Assembly (NCBI GenBank): GCA_963920705.1
Contig: OY987225.1
Span: 33,643,458 to 33,707,457 of the forward strand
DNA: 64,000 bases
Reading direction: 5' to 3'
From: Odiellus spinosus
Taxonomy: Eukaryota > Arthropoda > Arachnida > Opiliones > Phalangiidae
Part shown: piece by piece, positions 38,750-52,000 of the stretch
How positions within the stretch are numbered: position 1 is the stretch's first letter
Layout: each line of letters starts with the position of its first letter
The notes under the pieces: model-generated
What the model was told of the DNA's origin: nothing
Seen by the model: the letters and a program-made list of their open reading frames with translations, nothing else
The model's database searches: none
Translations under genes and position numbers: made by a program

Positions 38750-41700
38750 ATGGATAGCAGACCTCCACGCGGAACTGGACCCGTAAGGGGCCGAGGAGTT
38801 AGAGGCAGAGGTGGCCCGCCAGGAGGTCCAGGTGGACCACCTGGACCCCCAGGACCAGGCGGTCCCAGAGGAAGAGGGATGTCCGGACCCCCTAGAGGAG
38901 CTCCAAGAGGTAGAGGTCCACCAGGTGGCCCAAGAGGTTTTCCAGGACGAGGACCGGGTAGAGGAATGCCTTTTAGAGGTGGTCCTGGTAGAGGAGGACC
39001 AGGTGGTCGAGGTCCAGGCAGAGGGGGTCCAGGAGGTCCGGGTGGAAGAGGAGGACCCAGAGGCCGAGGAGGTAACTTTTTTAGTATGTTCGCGGTGAAA
39101 AACGTTTTTATTTAAAAAAAAATTTAGAAGATAAAAGACTCCCAATTGATTATGTTCTCTTTTTAACTGTTAAAAGATCCAAGAGGCAGAGGTGGACCTA
39201 TGGGTCGAGGAGGACCTATGGGACATCCGCCACCTGGTGGAATGCCCGGTGGACCACCGCAGAAACGACCTCGTTGGGAAAGCGAACCACCATATCCTGA
39301 ACCATATTCAAATGGAGCGTAAGTATTTAATTTTTTAAACTTATTTTTTATGTTGAGCCATTTAAAATCGATATTTTAGTTTCAATAAATTTGATACAAT
39401 ATCGGTTAAATTACCATATTGGCCATCACTAGTAATTTTACAATCTCGTAAATTTTTTATTTAAATTTCAGACCGCCGGATTACCGACCACCGTACGGTG
39501 GAGATTACCCTCCACCACCAGCGGCTTATTCGGATCCATACGGAGCTCCTAGAGATATGTCAGGCTACGGAGCTAATGGAGCCCCTCCTGGTCCAAGTCT
39601 TATGCACGGCGGTTACGATTCCGCCCCTCCCCCACCAGCTGATTACTATTCTAAAGGACCAGAAAGACCAGAGTATTCGACTAGCAGTCAACCACCAAGA
39701 GCGGACTACGCTAGTGGTCCTCCCAGATCCGATTATAGCAGCAGAGCCAACTACAGCGTTCCCAGTGCTCCTAGTTCCAGGCCAGAGTATTCCTCTGCTC
39801 CTAGAACTGACTACGCGGCTCCACCTAGAACCGAATATAGTTCTCGGGCTCCTGAATACGCTCCATCTAGCACACGTACGGATTACGCTACCAGCGCTAC
39901 TTCTGCTTATGGAACATCTTCGTATCCTGCTACGGCTTACAGTGACGATCGAGGATATGCTAGGAGTGATCCCTATGCTGGTAAATTATGTTTTTAAGTT
40001 CAATTTGGGTTAAAATTAGGTTTCCTGTGATTGGCAAGGTTCAAAATGGGATATTTAAATTGGCTTTACCAATTCATGGAGATTCAAATTGGGTTCCCCT
40101 AAATGGGGGAGGCTGGAATTGGGTTCCCCTAAATGGGGGAGGCTGGAATTGGGTTCCCCTAAATGGGGGAGGCTGGAATTGGGTTCCCCTAAATGGGGGA
40201 GGCTGGAATTGGGTTCCCCTAAATGGGGGAGGCTGGAATTGGGTTCCCCTAAATGGGGGAGGCTGGAATTGGGTTCCCCTAAATGGGGGAGGCTGGAATT
40301 GGGTTCCCCTAAATGGGGGAGGCTGGAATTGGGTTCCCCTAAATGGGGGAGGCTGGAATTGGGTTCCCCTAAATGGGGGAGGCTGGAATTGGGTTCCCCT
40401 AAATGGGGGAGGCTGGAATTGGGTTCCCCTAAATGGGGGAGGCTGGAATTGGGTTCCCCTAAATGGGGGAGGCTGGAATTGGGTTCCCCAAAATGGGGGA
40501 GGTTCGATTTTGGGCTCCCCTGAATGGGGTAGGCTCAAACTGGAGTGGTTCCAAAAGGTTGGGGAATAATAACATTAGTATTACCAAAGGGAACTAAAAG
40601 TTGTGTATTGTTCAATTATAGATAGTCGAAGTAGTTACGGAAGTTACAGCGCTAGCTTGGACGCTTATGGAAAGGAGTATGGTGAGTAAATGTTTTGTTT
40701 TAATACATAGTTCTAGGGCTTAAACATTTTTATTTGCTCGGAAATTTAGTTAAGATGGTTTTAAGAACCTTAAATTAAACTAAAAAATATGAAATTCGAA
40801 TTTTAATTCAAATGAAGGATGACAAGTTTTAAAGCTATTTTAAAATTACGAAACAGTAAAATATAATTGGTGTTGTAGACGAGAAAATTAAAATGCCAGC
40901 AGATTTACAAAGATTAATGCGAAGATTTAAAAAAAAAATTATTAGGATTTAAATAAAAAAAATTCATAAAGAATTAAAATAGTTAATGAAAGATGATAAA
41001 AATATTTTACGAATAATCTGTAGTTAAAAACAGATTTTACGCTCAAGTCTGAGATTCTGAAAAGGAATGGTTTAGGTTAAAAAATATCTTAAAGAGTATG
41101 CGTATAGTGTGCCAAAGAATACAGTAAAACCTTGTTATAACGAAAAAATTGCTTTTAACTACTTTTCAAATTGCCCTTAAAATTACATTGATTTTTACCA
41201 TAAGTCCTGTTAGATTTAGGCCTAGTTTTACCAAAAATGAAGCTAAAATTTCTCTGAAATCTATATTTTATTCTTTATATCCAATTTATCTTATTTTGGG
41301 CCTAAGATACGTAAACGTCAGTTAAAAATCTGATTAAACCATATAATGATGCCGTGTCTAACACTTTCGTGAAATGGGTATTAAGGAAATGTGGAAATAA
41401 GCCCCATTTTCAATTACTTTTTGAAACTTTCACTTTACCAAAGAATTATATATCAAACTCATTTAGGCATCAATTTCTCTGTCATTTGAAGCTTATTTAC
41501 GTGCGTTTAAGCTTGATTCTTGGCCAAAAAATCTTGATTGAAAATGAATCTTTAGATATCTAAGCCAAGGCTTAGATATTATTATAAAATAGGTTTTAAG
41601 GAAATGAATCCTTGATCAATGGCAATCCTTATAGCATTTTTCTTTTGGTCTGTTAATGATTGATCTTAAAACCATGTATTTTTGATTTCTTCTGGAGCAG

Positions 41701-43777
41701 CGCAAAGAAATCATGGGTTTTGAGGAAATTTGACCTTTGCCAATTAAAAATTGGTTTTATTACCAGTAGAATTTCTTAATAACAAGGTTTTACTATAGAT
41801 AAATATAATTTCTACGATTAATATATCATATTGGTGGGAGAAAGAATCAATTCCACCATTTTGATTGTCTTAAAAATAACCGAAGAGATTCCCGGTTTCA
41901 CCCTTATATAATAAATTAATCCCGCTAAATTATATGTCTAAGGTGAACACTATTATTATAATGAATAGTATTTAAAATTCTAACCCTATCTGCTTCGTCA
42001 TAAATACAAGTAGTATTCAGTTAGACTACGCTGTTCAATCTCCGAATAAAGACAATGCGCCAGAACTAGAGTGTATGAAATGTCAATTCATCACTAAATT
42101 TAACTCTTAGTGTACACCAGAATCTTTATTGTTGACCCCTTATCATCAAATAGAAAGTAGAAGCCAGATTTGCAAAATATAGATATGAAAATTTGCTCAT
42201 TGTTCACGCATTTTGACATTTAGCCTAAACGTTTCTTTAGAAGAAACCTTAATTGGATTACTAGTTGAATTAACGTAATTAATTACGCGTAAGAGAGAGA
42301 TTTAAAATGACCGTGAGCAATTTCATTTCGCAAATTGGCCCAGATTACGTTGATTAGCCCTAGGAAATGAATTATATAACGAGGAAAGTAAATATTAGTA
42401 ATTATTCTAAACAATAAGCCTGAAACGAATCTGCGTATTATATAATGATTAAATATATTCAATTGGCTTTTTGAATTATGATTCCCACTATTAAAGATCC
42501 TGAGGGATTAAAGTATGTTAAATAAACAAATAAGGCGCAGACAGCCTCAAAACGAAGACGCTAACCTTTCTATAAAATGATCCAAAGAACAAATCTGAAA
42601 TAGGTTTAATGTCCTATTAGTTCTAGTTGAAATTTTAAAGATATTGATATTATTTAAATTAAACTCAAGAAATAGACCTTACATTCAATCGTAGCGTTAA
42701 GGTACTTAATATATTCGCGTGAAGTTCGTGCGCAAGTTGAGGGAAATGGCTTTGTAATGGTAAAGGGGCGTTCGCAAGCCTGTGATAAATTAAAAAACCT
42801 AGTTTTGCGAGAAAATTACTATCACATTCTTATACTACTAGATCATGCTTATCTTTGAGCATGAGATGAGTAAAGCTGTTTGAATTTCTCGCGTGCACAA
42901 AGAGGTTTTTCCAACTCTACACTTGCGAACAGGCATTTACTATTATAAGCTAGAAGTATATGTTAAAAACGTTCTCAGTGTTCATACAAACAGGATCATA
43001 AATCAATCTGTCTTAAATCGGGGTACTTAATCATAAACTTCAATGCAATGACACTAAGTTGGTACAGTACAACCTTAATCGGCTAAAAATTCATAGTCTT
43101 TAATACTGTTTTTCAAAACATTAGTTGCACCTGGAAATATCAGGGAAATTGGTTTTTCAAAATGTTGTATGAACCCTGCTTCTGTTTTTCATATTCTGAG
43201 CAATCTATTAGCCATATTCAACTTCACTCTCCTTATGAATTTTCGGTGGCTTGTCTTTCTCCCGAAAATAGTCAGGGAAAACCTGGAAAAGTCAGGAAAA
43301 TTAATTTGGGACCCTTTAAAAAAATAAAAATTTCTTTCGATATATGTATTATATAATTTATTCAAAGAATATATAAATATATAGACTTAACAATCTTATC
43401 ATATATATATGGGATAAGATTCTAATCGCTAGAAATTATTCAGCAAAAACATGAGATTCGACTTAAAACAAAAAAAAAATTAGTCTAAATATTTATTAAA
43501 TGAAATTGGATCAACGCATGATATACTTCGAAACGAAACAAAAAAAAAATTCAAATAAAAAATGCACAAAAACAACCCATTCTTGATTGTAGGTGGTGCG
43601 AGACCGGTTAGCGACGACAGATACAGCTACGATTACAGCGCAACCGCTAGTAGCGGGGCCCCCGCATACGGGTCTTCTACTCGTGACCCTTACTCGAGCA
43701 CAACCCATAGTTCGGCCGCTTACGGTACGCAACCGTCTCGTTATTCTTCGAGCGCCCCCGCACCCTCGTTTTATTAA
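38750..43777 (+). CDS. RGG- and tyrosine-rich disordered protein, family not recognised
   Basis: Five exons (38750-39071, 39177-39318, 39472-39980, 40622-40681, 43593-43777) join in frame with GT-AG introns to 405 residues. Residues 1 to about 125 are almost wholly Gly/Arg/Pro with many RGR and RGG units, as in RNA-binding GAR domains. A short KRPRWE block follows at about 135, a possible nuclear signal. The rest is rich in Tyr, Ser, Pro and Ala, with repeated (R/P)xDY, EYSS and SYGS-like units and the end YSSSAPAPSFY. I see no RRM, KH or zinc finger. The composition resembles hnRNP or FET low-complexity domains, so an RNA-binding, condensate-forming nuclear role is plausible but inferred. 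The start is the first ATG after the acceptor. An alternative isoform with an RRM cannot be excluded. Confidence 0.8.
40091..40540. repeat. 30-bp minisatellite, about 14 near-identical units
   Basis: Unit GGGTTCCCCTAAATGGGGGA plus GGCTGGAATT repeats 14 times, identical until the last unit, then decays into one degenerate unit. It lies wholly inside intron 3 of the RGG-rich gene. Because 30 is a multiple of three, both strands show long open frames of a 10-residue repeat, which are artefacts. Each unit contains the inverted pair CCCC...GGGGG. Confidence 0.95.
40682..43592. other. Long intron 4 of the RGG-rich gene
   Basis: A 2.9-kb intron, unusually long beside its neighbours. It contains an AGGCCTAGTTTTA fragment of the dispersed repeat near 41219 and otherwise AT-rich sequence. 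I see no conserved exon in it. Confidence 0.55.
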
Positions 43778-46700
43778 AACAAAACAAAAGAATATCAATA
43801 TTCATAATAATTTACGTTCAATATCTTCTCCTCGAAAACCCATTTTTAACCCTCCGTATCTGTATTATTACGCTTGGAAGAAAATATATCATCGCAAATA
43901 ATAAATTAACTCTCAACTTTACTCGCGCAAGATCGTTCGCTAGAATCTACAATTTTTTGTTCCGATAGATAAAATCAAAACCCCGTCTCACGTTTATAGT
44001 CTGTGGTGATCGAAATTTTCGTTAGGACTTCCGATAATCGCGGGGAAAATACAAGCTTTCATGAAATCTGAATCTTAATATTCTTTTAATTTGTGGTTTT
44101 AATTTTAATTTACTTAATTAATTTTTTCATCCATTCAGGTTATTGAAACAATCAAAAAAATAAATCTTAATTAAAAAAAAATAAACAGAATTTTCCGAAA
44201 CTTTTGGGGGTTTACGACAATTAACCGAGGAAACTAAATCAACCTCTAGTAACTTTTAAATTTTTATTATCGTACAGTAAAATAAAACAAAAAAAAAACT
44301 TTATTATTTAAAAAAAAAAGCATCTCGACCTCTTAGCTTCGGAGGGAATTCTTTTTTATAACACTTTGCGGTGTAAATATTATTTGTGATTGGGAAGAGA
44401 CTTCATTTTGACATCGCAGCCGCGTGACGCATTTTCTTTTCTATATTAGTCTACAAGATTTCCTACCGTGTAGTTATAAAAAAAATATAATGATTTAATT
44501 ATAAAATGTTTCATCGCAATGACAATTTGAGTTCAAAAAAACTAAAGATTTTAAAATAATCTTTATTGTGTAACATTTTTTTCTCGCTCTGGTTTCGTGG
44601 ATTAAAAATAAAACTTATACTTGAAATATTATTTATTGAGGATATCGGTCATAAGCGATAAAACAATTAGTTAAAATGTTACGGAGAAAGTTTTTATAAT
44701 TATTCAGAAATGAAAGCTCAAATTTTTCCAATAGAATTTCTAAAAACCCTACAATTTATTTTTCCTCGTATATTTAAATTTAAAATTAAAAACATTCTGC
44801 CCTTAATATATATTTAATTTTGACATTAGTTGGTTAGGAATTATTGAGGCGTCGTTAATTTTCAAATTTTAAGAAGCTGGCTGGCATTACAACGCAACAC
44901 CAAAAACGAATAATGATTAATTCATCCAAATATCTAAAAAGAAAGAAAAAAAATTCAAGTGGATTAAAAAAAATGTACCAAAATCAAGGAAAAAAAGGTG
45001 ATTTTTAAGAAAATACTAAAATTATAAGAAAGAAAAAAAGTGCTGGAAGTTAAAACGTCAAAAAGACGAAAACTCTCAAAAGAAAAGAAAACAAATACAA
45101 ACGATTTAAAAATGAAATTATGATAATTTCAAAATCATAGCCCCAAAAAATATGGAGCCTTTAAAAAGTGCAGGTATGTGCAAATATACAAATTTCCCTA
45201 TTTTTTTACTGTTTCTTACACTGGTAAAGGTTTTCAATTTTGTTTCATCGCAAATATTTGATATATGAAGAGATATAATTAATTTTAAACAGTTTTTCTT
45301 AAAAAAAAAGAGATTTAATTCAATTTTAAAGGTATAGTGACAAGTTCCTTATCAAAAACCCAATTCTTAAGATGTTTTTGAACTTAATATGACCCCAAAA
45401 TACAGTAAAACCAATATACGCTAGAAAGTTAAAATTCGGGGGATAAATTTCCTTTAGTTAATAATTTTCCTGTATTTTCTACGTGTTCTTGTAATTTTGA
45501 CCATACGTACCTGCATGTTTTTAATATAGATGACCCTCCAAAAATACAAAAAATAAACTTTTAATAGAGATGACTTTTAAAAACTACAAAAATTAAATGA
45601 TTTGCATCATCAGCTTCACTAATTTCCTGGTTTTACTGTCATCCTTTTTAAAATAAAATTTTAATTAGTAAATTTTATTAAAAGCCGTGTCACTATCCCT
45701 TTAATATCTTCAAATAAGTTTAATCAAAGTTCAAAACACTTAATTTTCAAATTCTCACCCAAAAAATTCTTAACGTTTTTATTTTATTGGAGTAAAATAT
45801 TTAAAATTGTATCCGCTTTCGCTGGTAGCTACCTTGACCTTAATTTTATTTCTCATTTTTACAAAAAAGACCTTGAAATTTCTCCTTTTTTGTGGGTTAA
45901 TGAATCTTTATTTTTTTTACCCCTAAATAACGCAATTTATTAATAATTAAAAATTAAAGGGTGCTAAAAAATGATCCAAAATTAAAATAGAATAAGACAT
46001 TTATCTTTAAAAAGGTTCCGGATTCAATCCGATTATTTATACAAAAGAAAAACTTAAATTAAATGCATGCTCTATCAAGCAAGAATTAAATTCTAAAGTG
46101 TAAGTGACACGATTCAAGTTTACGAATATTTAAATTTGTTACTCTATACTTTTAATTTCTACGTCAGTTAAATAAAATTATTATTTAATGATATTTAAAG
46201 GGAGAATGCAGTCCAAGAAATGATTTCTAAATTAAAAACTTATATATATCATTTATCAATGTCACCTACACTTTAGACTGCCCTAATTTTTTTTTTTTTT
46301 TTTTTTAAAGGTTATAGCCTTTTTAGTATATTTTGCCTTGATTTGTCAGCACGTTCTCTGCGACCCAACATTTATCTCTTGAGATTTTCTTTAAGATCCA
46401 AATAAAAGTTGCTTAGCTAGTCACTCGCTGACATTTCCGGGTGAAATGGACTAAAGAGAAAAAATTTATTTATCAAAATTATTATTATTTGAAGACCTTA
46501 GGCTAAAAATTAAAATTTTCTTATCTTAGCCGCGATTGTTATTACATTTTCATCACATTTAAATGAGAGAAACGTAAATATTCCGTGGGAAACCAAATTA
46601 GAAATAATATACCCAATTGGATCTAATTTTTTTAACCTCATTATATTCTTTTTTTTTTCTAAATTGATGATAAACCTTTCAACTAAATGAATTTCAACCC

Positions 46701-47146
46701 ACTCTTCATTGGCGTTTAAAAAAGAAGTTACATCCTTATTAAATTTTAAACAGGTCATATACCTTATTATTCTCCCCTTTGAAAATTTTAATTATCATAA
46801 AAAGCTAATTACGAATAATTAGTGAAAGAAAAGATTATTTTAAATGAATTTTTAATTTGAAACACTCAAAAAACAATCAGAAATCAAATGAATTATTTAC
46901 AATATGATATCGAGAGAAAATATCAACAAAATCGTCTATTTCAAACTTTTTCAAAAAAGTATTAACAAAAGTAGATGATCATTTAGGTCCCAAGTAACTT
47001 TTTTTTTCTTCTTCTTTAATAAGACCGTGTTACTAAAAGTTTAGTATTTTTGGGTTAACTTATATTTCAAATATATAGAAACATATTTTTTTAAGTAAAA
47101 CCTTTCTAACAAAGTTGTTTTGGTATCTTTTAACAGCTTTCTTTGA
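43778..47146. other. 3' UTR of RGG-rich gene and intergenic AT-rich spacer
   Basis: No coding gene is recognisable. AATAAA-type signals occur near 44160 and 44181, so the 3' UTR may be several hundred bases long. A one-ended copy of the TTAA family A repeat starts at 46199 (AGGGAGAATGCAG after TTAA), and a 20-base T run lies at 46287-46306. Confidence 0.5.
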
Positions 47147-48189
47147 CTAATTGGGAAAGGCAAACATTGGGTACCAAATGGACGCTTGCGGTACCCCTTC
47201 GTCTTTGTACAATGATGGTGAAGTACTGGTAATATCGTTTCTTTTTATAGATGTCAAGGGTTTCCTGTTACGGTTGGAATGATATATTGGTAAGATGGGA
47301 TCATAGGTTGGATATCTGGGTTTAATTTCCCTGGGAACAGAATGGTTAATGATTTGGGATGATTTGTCAACATGAATATCTACAGCGGCTGAGTTTTGAT
47401 GAGATGTACCAGGTTCGTTAGTTCGTATTGTGGCCCTAAATCCATATTCATCAGCGACATAATCAACCTGTTAGAATATATTTTAATTTATGAAATATAA
47501 AGGTAATAAATCGCTAAGCCTACTCCTACGGTGGTATCGATTCCCTTAAAAAGTTCGCTAAGCCTACTTCTATAAATGTCGCGATTCCTCTAAGCCTACT
47601 TTTCGATTAGGAGAAGCCTACTTCAAAGGTCATATTTGGCTAAGCCTACTTACATGTCGATAAATGCCACGGGCATCTCTGTAACCATATGAACCTCGTT
47701 TAGAGCCATTAATTCCACCTTCTTCATGACGGTATTGTTGACTTCCACCATAATTATGATGTTTACCATCATCTTTAAAGTCGTAACCAAACTTGTAGGG
47801 CATTGGGTCATACTTTAAATAAATATTTATTTAATTAGGCTATATAATTATGGTTAATTAATATTACTTTGATCTCTGGATGATGGGGATGTAAATTGTG
47901 GACAACTAGTTTAGGTACTTTGGTGATAAGTCTAATCCTTCTTGATTCGGTGGTACTTAATTCGTCACGGTTGCGAAACCTTGTGGTAGGAGTAATTGAG
48001 CCTACAATGGGCATCCATCTGCCATTACCCAAGTAAACTTCAGTTTTCTTGGTACGAGGGTGAGCGGTGGTTGTTAAACTTGTTACAGCCAGAAACAATG
48101 CGCAAACCCAAACCTTTTTTTAAGAGATAAAATTTTAAGCTTCAGTACAAAACTTACCTTCAGGCGTGAAGTTAACGTACTTTAATCAT
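47147..48189 (-). CDS. Cuticular protein with R&R chitin-binding domain (CPR family)
   Basis: A secreted structural protein of the exoskeleton that binds chitin. Minus-strand exons 48189-48181, 48113-47868, 47812-47654 and 47467-47147 join in frame to 244 residues. As in many insect cuticle genes, the first intron interrupts the signal peptide after three codons (MIK|VWVCALFLAVTSLTTTAHP). The R&R region starts around residue 90 with PYKFGYDFKDDG, continues through GSKRGSYGYRDARG and ends YVADEYGFRATIRTNEPG at about 160. The C-terminal tail is proline- and serine-rich and ends MFAFPN. The domain is clear; I do not assign the RR-1/RR-2 subtype. A TATATAAAA box lies about 85 bases upstream of the ATG. 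Intron 3 carries several GCTAAGCCTAC motifs. Confidence 0.92.
47512..47655. repeat. Cluster of GCTAAGCCTACTT motifs
   Basis: Five copies of (GC)TAAGCCTACT or AGAAGCCTACTT in about 140 bp of the cuticle gene intron 3, separated by unlike sequence. This is the same core as in CCDC39, UGGT and the right end of the window. Confidence 0.65.
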
Positions 48190-49068
48190 GATTTTGCTAC
48201 AAATATAATTTTACCGCAGACAACCACAAATCTTGTAGAACTTCTGAGTCTTGAAAAAACTAGATATTGGTTTTATATAGGTTGAATTTCTTTCCCCTTT
48301 TTTTATCTTGAAACTATTAGAAGAAGAGTAATTATTCTTCTTAAATTTCATTTTTCCTGGAGCTGATCTTCTTTCCCTCTCTATTCCCACGGGCTCACCT
48401 CAACACCACACCCAGATTTAAATTGTTCTAGAAACGCGAAATACTCCTTAAAATTAGTTTTATTTTGGTTCGGGGGATTATGAGTTAATAATACAATTTA
48501 AAACACTTTCCATAAATGCTTTTGCCCGCAAATTTTAGAGGAAATGTTTGAAAACGTTATAAATAAGTTATATATATTTATAGATATTTCTGGTTGGATA
48601 TATCAGGTAGTTTAGACCAATCTTTATTTAGGTGAAGTAGCATTAGCTTTGTTTTTATCTTTTCGCGATTGAAGCAGGGGAATGTTTGTTTTAATTTATT
48701 GCAAGAAAATATTTTGGGAATATTATTTTGGCTTTTCTGCCAATTATTTACAATGGTAATGTAATTTTTAGTACAATAAAATAATTAAGTTTTTAATGTG
48801 TGGATGTCTTTATTTTCGGTATAAATTAAATTTAATCATTGAAACTGGAAGTGTCATGTGTTTTAGGTACTCAAATTCTGGCGGGGATTCTGTAATTGGC
48901 TGAAAGAGACGCTCCAATAGATTGAAGCCCGGTGGCAGTGACGTCACATTTAAGCATGAAATGGCGGCTATGAAAATATCTTTCGTCGCCGTGTTTAATG
49001 TAATATAAGTAGAGTATTTATTATATTATTCTGTAATTTATTTAATTAATCATTGATAGAAGAACCTT
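48190..49068. promoter_or_regulatory. Divergent cuticle-gene / UGGT upstream region
   Basis: The minus-strand TATA box of the cuticle gene is at 48271-48279. On the UGGT side, about 120 bases before the first ATG, are GTGACGTCAC (48938-48947, a palindromic ACGT-core element), two CCAAT-type sites (near 48897 and 48914) and AAATGGCGGC (48959-48968, YY1-like). The TATA-type and CpG/CRE-type halves fit a tissue-specific and a housekeeping gene respectively. Site function is inferred. Confidence 0.5.
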
Positions 49069-52000
49069 ATGGCTCTTCTCGTCACAAAGGTTAGTACGAA
49101 TTTACTATTTTTACGTTCAAATATATCATATATAATTTTAGCCAAGGCTTAAATCATTTTACCAATAGAGAAGCAGCAGCATGCTTTTTTGTCTTTAATA
49201 ATTCAAATGGCAAAATAACATAGTGTGCCGACTCCAAATCGAACCCAATTTTTTTCACGAAATATAATTGAAAAATTAACTGTTTATTCAAATTTTCAGA
49301 TAATGAAATTAAACAAACTATCAGTTTTCTTTCTGTTATCAACACTATTATTGAATTTGCATAATGTATCAAGCTTGAGAAGCCAAAAGTCAGTAAATGT
49401 AGTTCTTGACGCGAAATGGCCCACAACACCGCTTCATTTAGAGATCAGGTAAAATATGCAAACTCTATATGGTTTTTTGCGTAACATAAATGATAATCCA
49501 CATGATTTCCAGCGAGTTTTTATCAGAAGAAAGCTCCCATTTGTTTTGGAGATTCGTAGATGACGTATATCAGTTAGGACCTTCTTTTCTTCAAGAACGA
49601 ACTCCTAAACAACAATACGAAGTCGTTATGGAGATTGCTTCTAGATACTTATCACCAGCGAGGCTGGCACTGTTAAAATTCTCCTTAGCTTTACGCGCCT
49701 ATTCACCAACGATAGAGATGTTCAATCAGGTAATTAACTGACTTGATAAATGTTAATTTAAATTTATTAACACGTTGCAATTAACCACTCAGGTAGCTGA
49801 TAGTAAAGACTTTCCTGAAAATTGTGATAGTGCGGTAGAAGTTAGCAACGAGTTTGCTTGTTCTTTGGAAGACTTTGATAAAATTCTTTCTTCTGACTCC
49901 GAGAGACAGAGCACTAGTATTTTTAAAGTAGATCATCACTATCCCAGTTTTAGTGGGAAAGATCTACCTGTCGTAGTTCTTTACTCGGAAATTGGTTCCA
50001 AATCTTTCCACGAGTTTCATAAGGTACTTTCGGAAAAAGCTGATAAGAATGAAATAGATTATATCTTTCGTCATTTCGTAGCCGTAAGTTTTGAGTTTTT
50101 GATCCAAAAAAAAGATGAGGCTTTAATTATTTTTCAAATATTTAGAAAAGATCAAAGAGAAAAGCCAGATTATCAGGGTATGGAGTTGAACTTGCTATTA
50201 AAAGTACGGAGTATAAAGCCCAAGATGATACTGAAGTTAAAGGTAAGTTATTAAATTCTTATTCTCAGTTTCCTGGTCTCTTTAAACTGTAAATAAATTG
50301 AAAGTAGGCTTGATAAAGATTCGTGGAGAGTTTGATATCGCAACATTGAACAGTCTCCCACCAACAACAAGATATCATCCATGGATCCTTGTTAAGCCTA
50401 CTTTTCAGATTTAGTTAAGGAATCATTATAAAACGCTCGTTGTCAGAATTCATTCTCCCTTTAAGCTAATTTTAATAATTTTCAATCAATTATAGAGGAC
50501 AGTGCTCGACACCAAGAAGAAATTGATAAACAAGAAGAGATCGAAGGTTTCTTATTTCATCGTTTAAGGGAACTTCATCCCGATAAAAAAGATCAATTAG
50601 AAAAATTCAAGACTTTTATCTTGGATAATACGAAAGAAATGGAAACTTTGAAAGTTTGGGAGCTTCAAGAGCTAAGTTTGCAAGCCGTGAAACGTATTTT
50701 GGGCGCTCCTAAAGAAGAAACGTTACGCGTCATGCGAGATATCTCTCAAAACTTTCCCATTATGGTATGAATATATTTTTTTTAACTTTCCTAAAAAATA
50801 CTCTTCATTATCCCTTTAAATTGAAATTTTTGTTTTAATTTATATTCTAGTTTAATTGTTTTTTTTTAATTCTAGGCCAAATCTTTAGTTCACATCACTG
50901 TTCCATCAGAGCTCAAACGAGAAATCGATAAAAATCAACAAATGTTCGCTCAGTTTCATAATATCGGACCTTCGGATGCGGCCATCTTTTTAAACGGACT
51001 TTATTTTGACGTCGAAGTGACTGATATTTTCACTTTATTACAAACCTTAAAACAAGAAACTCGCGTTCTTGAAGGACTTCACGGTATTGGCATTGAAGAG
51101 AAAAAGATTTCTAAACTCTTGCATTTAGATTTATCGGAGGATAAACAAGATTTTGCGGTTGATATTAGGGACACGGCTGTTCAATACGTTAATGATATCG
51201 AAAATGATAAGTTGTATCGTAATTGGCCTTCTAGCGTCCAAGATATGTTGAGAGTATCTTATCCCGGAATGTTAAAGAACGTTCGCAAGAATATTTATCA
51301 TCTTATAATCGTTGCTGATCCCAAAGAAACTGATACGAGAGATCTATTTAAATTGGCCGAGTCATTTTACATTCATAAAGCTCCAGTAAGAATTGGTTTG
51401 GTATTGGCTGTTAATCCTAACAATTCTGTTAGCGGATACGAAGATCCGGGAGTCGCTTTACTTATCGCGTATAATTTTATAAGCCAAAAGAAAACCTCGT
51501 ACGACGGGCTTTCCTTCATAACTGACGTAAGTTAATTATTTCTTTTAATTCAAGTTAATTAGTCATTTTAATTCTATTTTAATTAAATTTAGGTTTACGC
51601 TTCATTGGGAGATAAGGAATTGACTTCGGAAGAAGTTATAAAAACTTTCAAATCAAAATATCTCCACGAAGAGTACGAATCAATTTTTTCTTCCGAATCC
51701 GATTACGATTTTGGTCGAAAATTAGCTTGGGAGTTTATAAATCGAACTGGAATGGGAGTTCCTCCCCAAGTTTTGATTAACGGCATCATTTTGAAGAAGA
51801 ATCAATTAAATGCGGACATGTTTGAAGAAGCCGTTTTAACCGAAATCATGAAACAAACTTCTTTTATTCAAAAATCAATTTACAAGGGAGAATTGACCGA
51901 TAGTCACAATGTTTTAGACTTTTTAATGAGTCAAAAGAACGTCATGCCAAGGTTAAATAAGAGAATTTTGACGCCAGGATCCAAGTATATCGATTTAACT

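Noticed and set aside
38811-39098. Acidic 95-residue frame overlapping the RGG exon
   Set aside because: It is a frame-shifted reading of the GGN/CGN-rich repeat, without its own splice or start support.
38708-39145. Minus-strand Ser/Thr-rich 145-residue open frame
   Set aside because: It is the antisense shadow of the Gly/Arg/Pro-coding exon, whose codon bias removes stops on the other strand.
39988-40569. Long open frames with a 10-residue repeat (NWVPLNGGGW type) on both strands
   Set aside because: They arise from a 30-bp minisatellite inside an intron; the flanking exons splice cleanly around it.
43511-43901. Alternative frames over the last RGG-gene exon (plus 102 aa, minus 95 aa)
   Set aside because: The frame joined in phase from exon 4 is the 43593-43777 reading ending APSFY; the others are shadows.
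50101-50254. Reading UGGT exon 4 in the frame continuing from the previous exon's open frame
   Set aside because: Only the spliced frame (intron 50084-50145) gives the conserved [17 protein letters not shown] block; the read-through frame does not.
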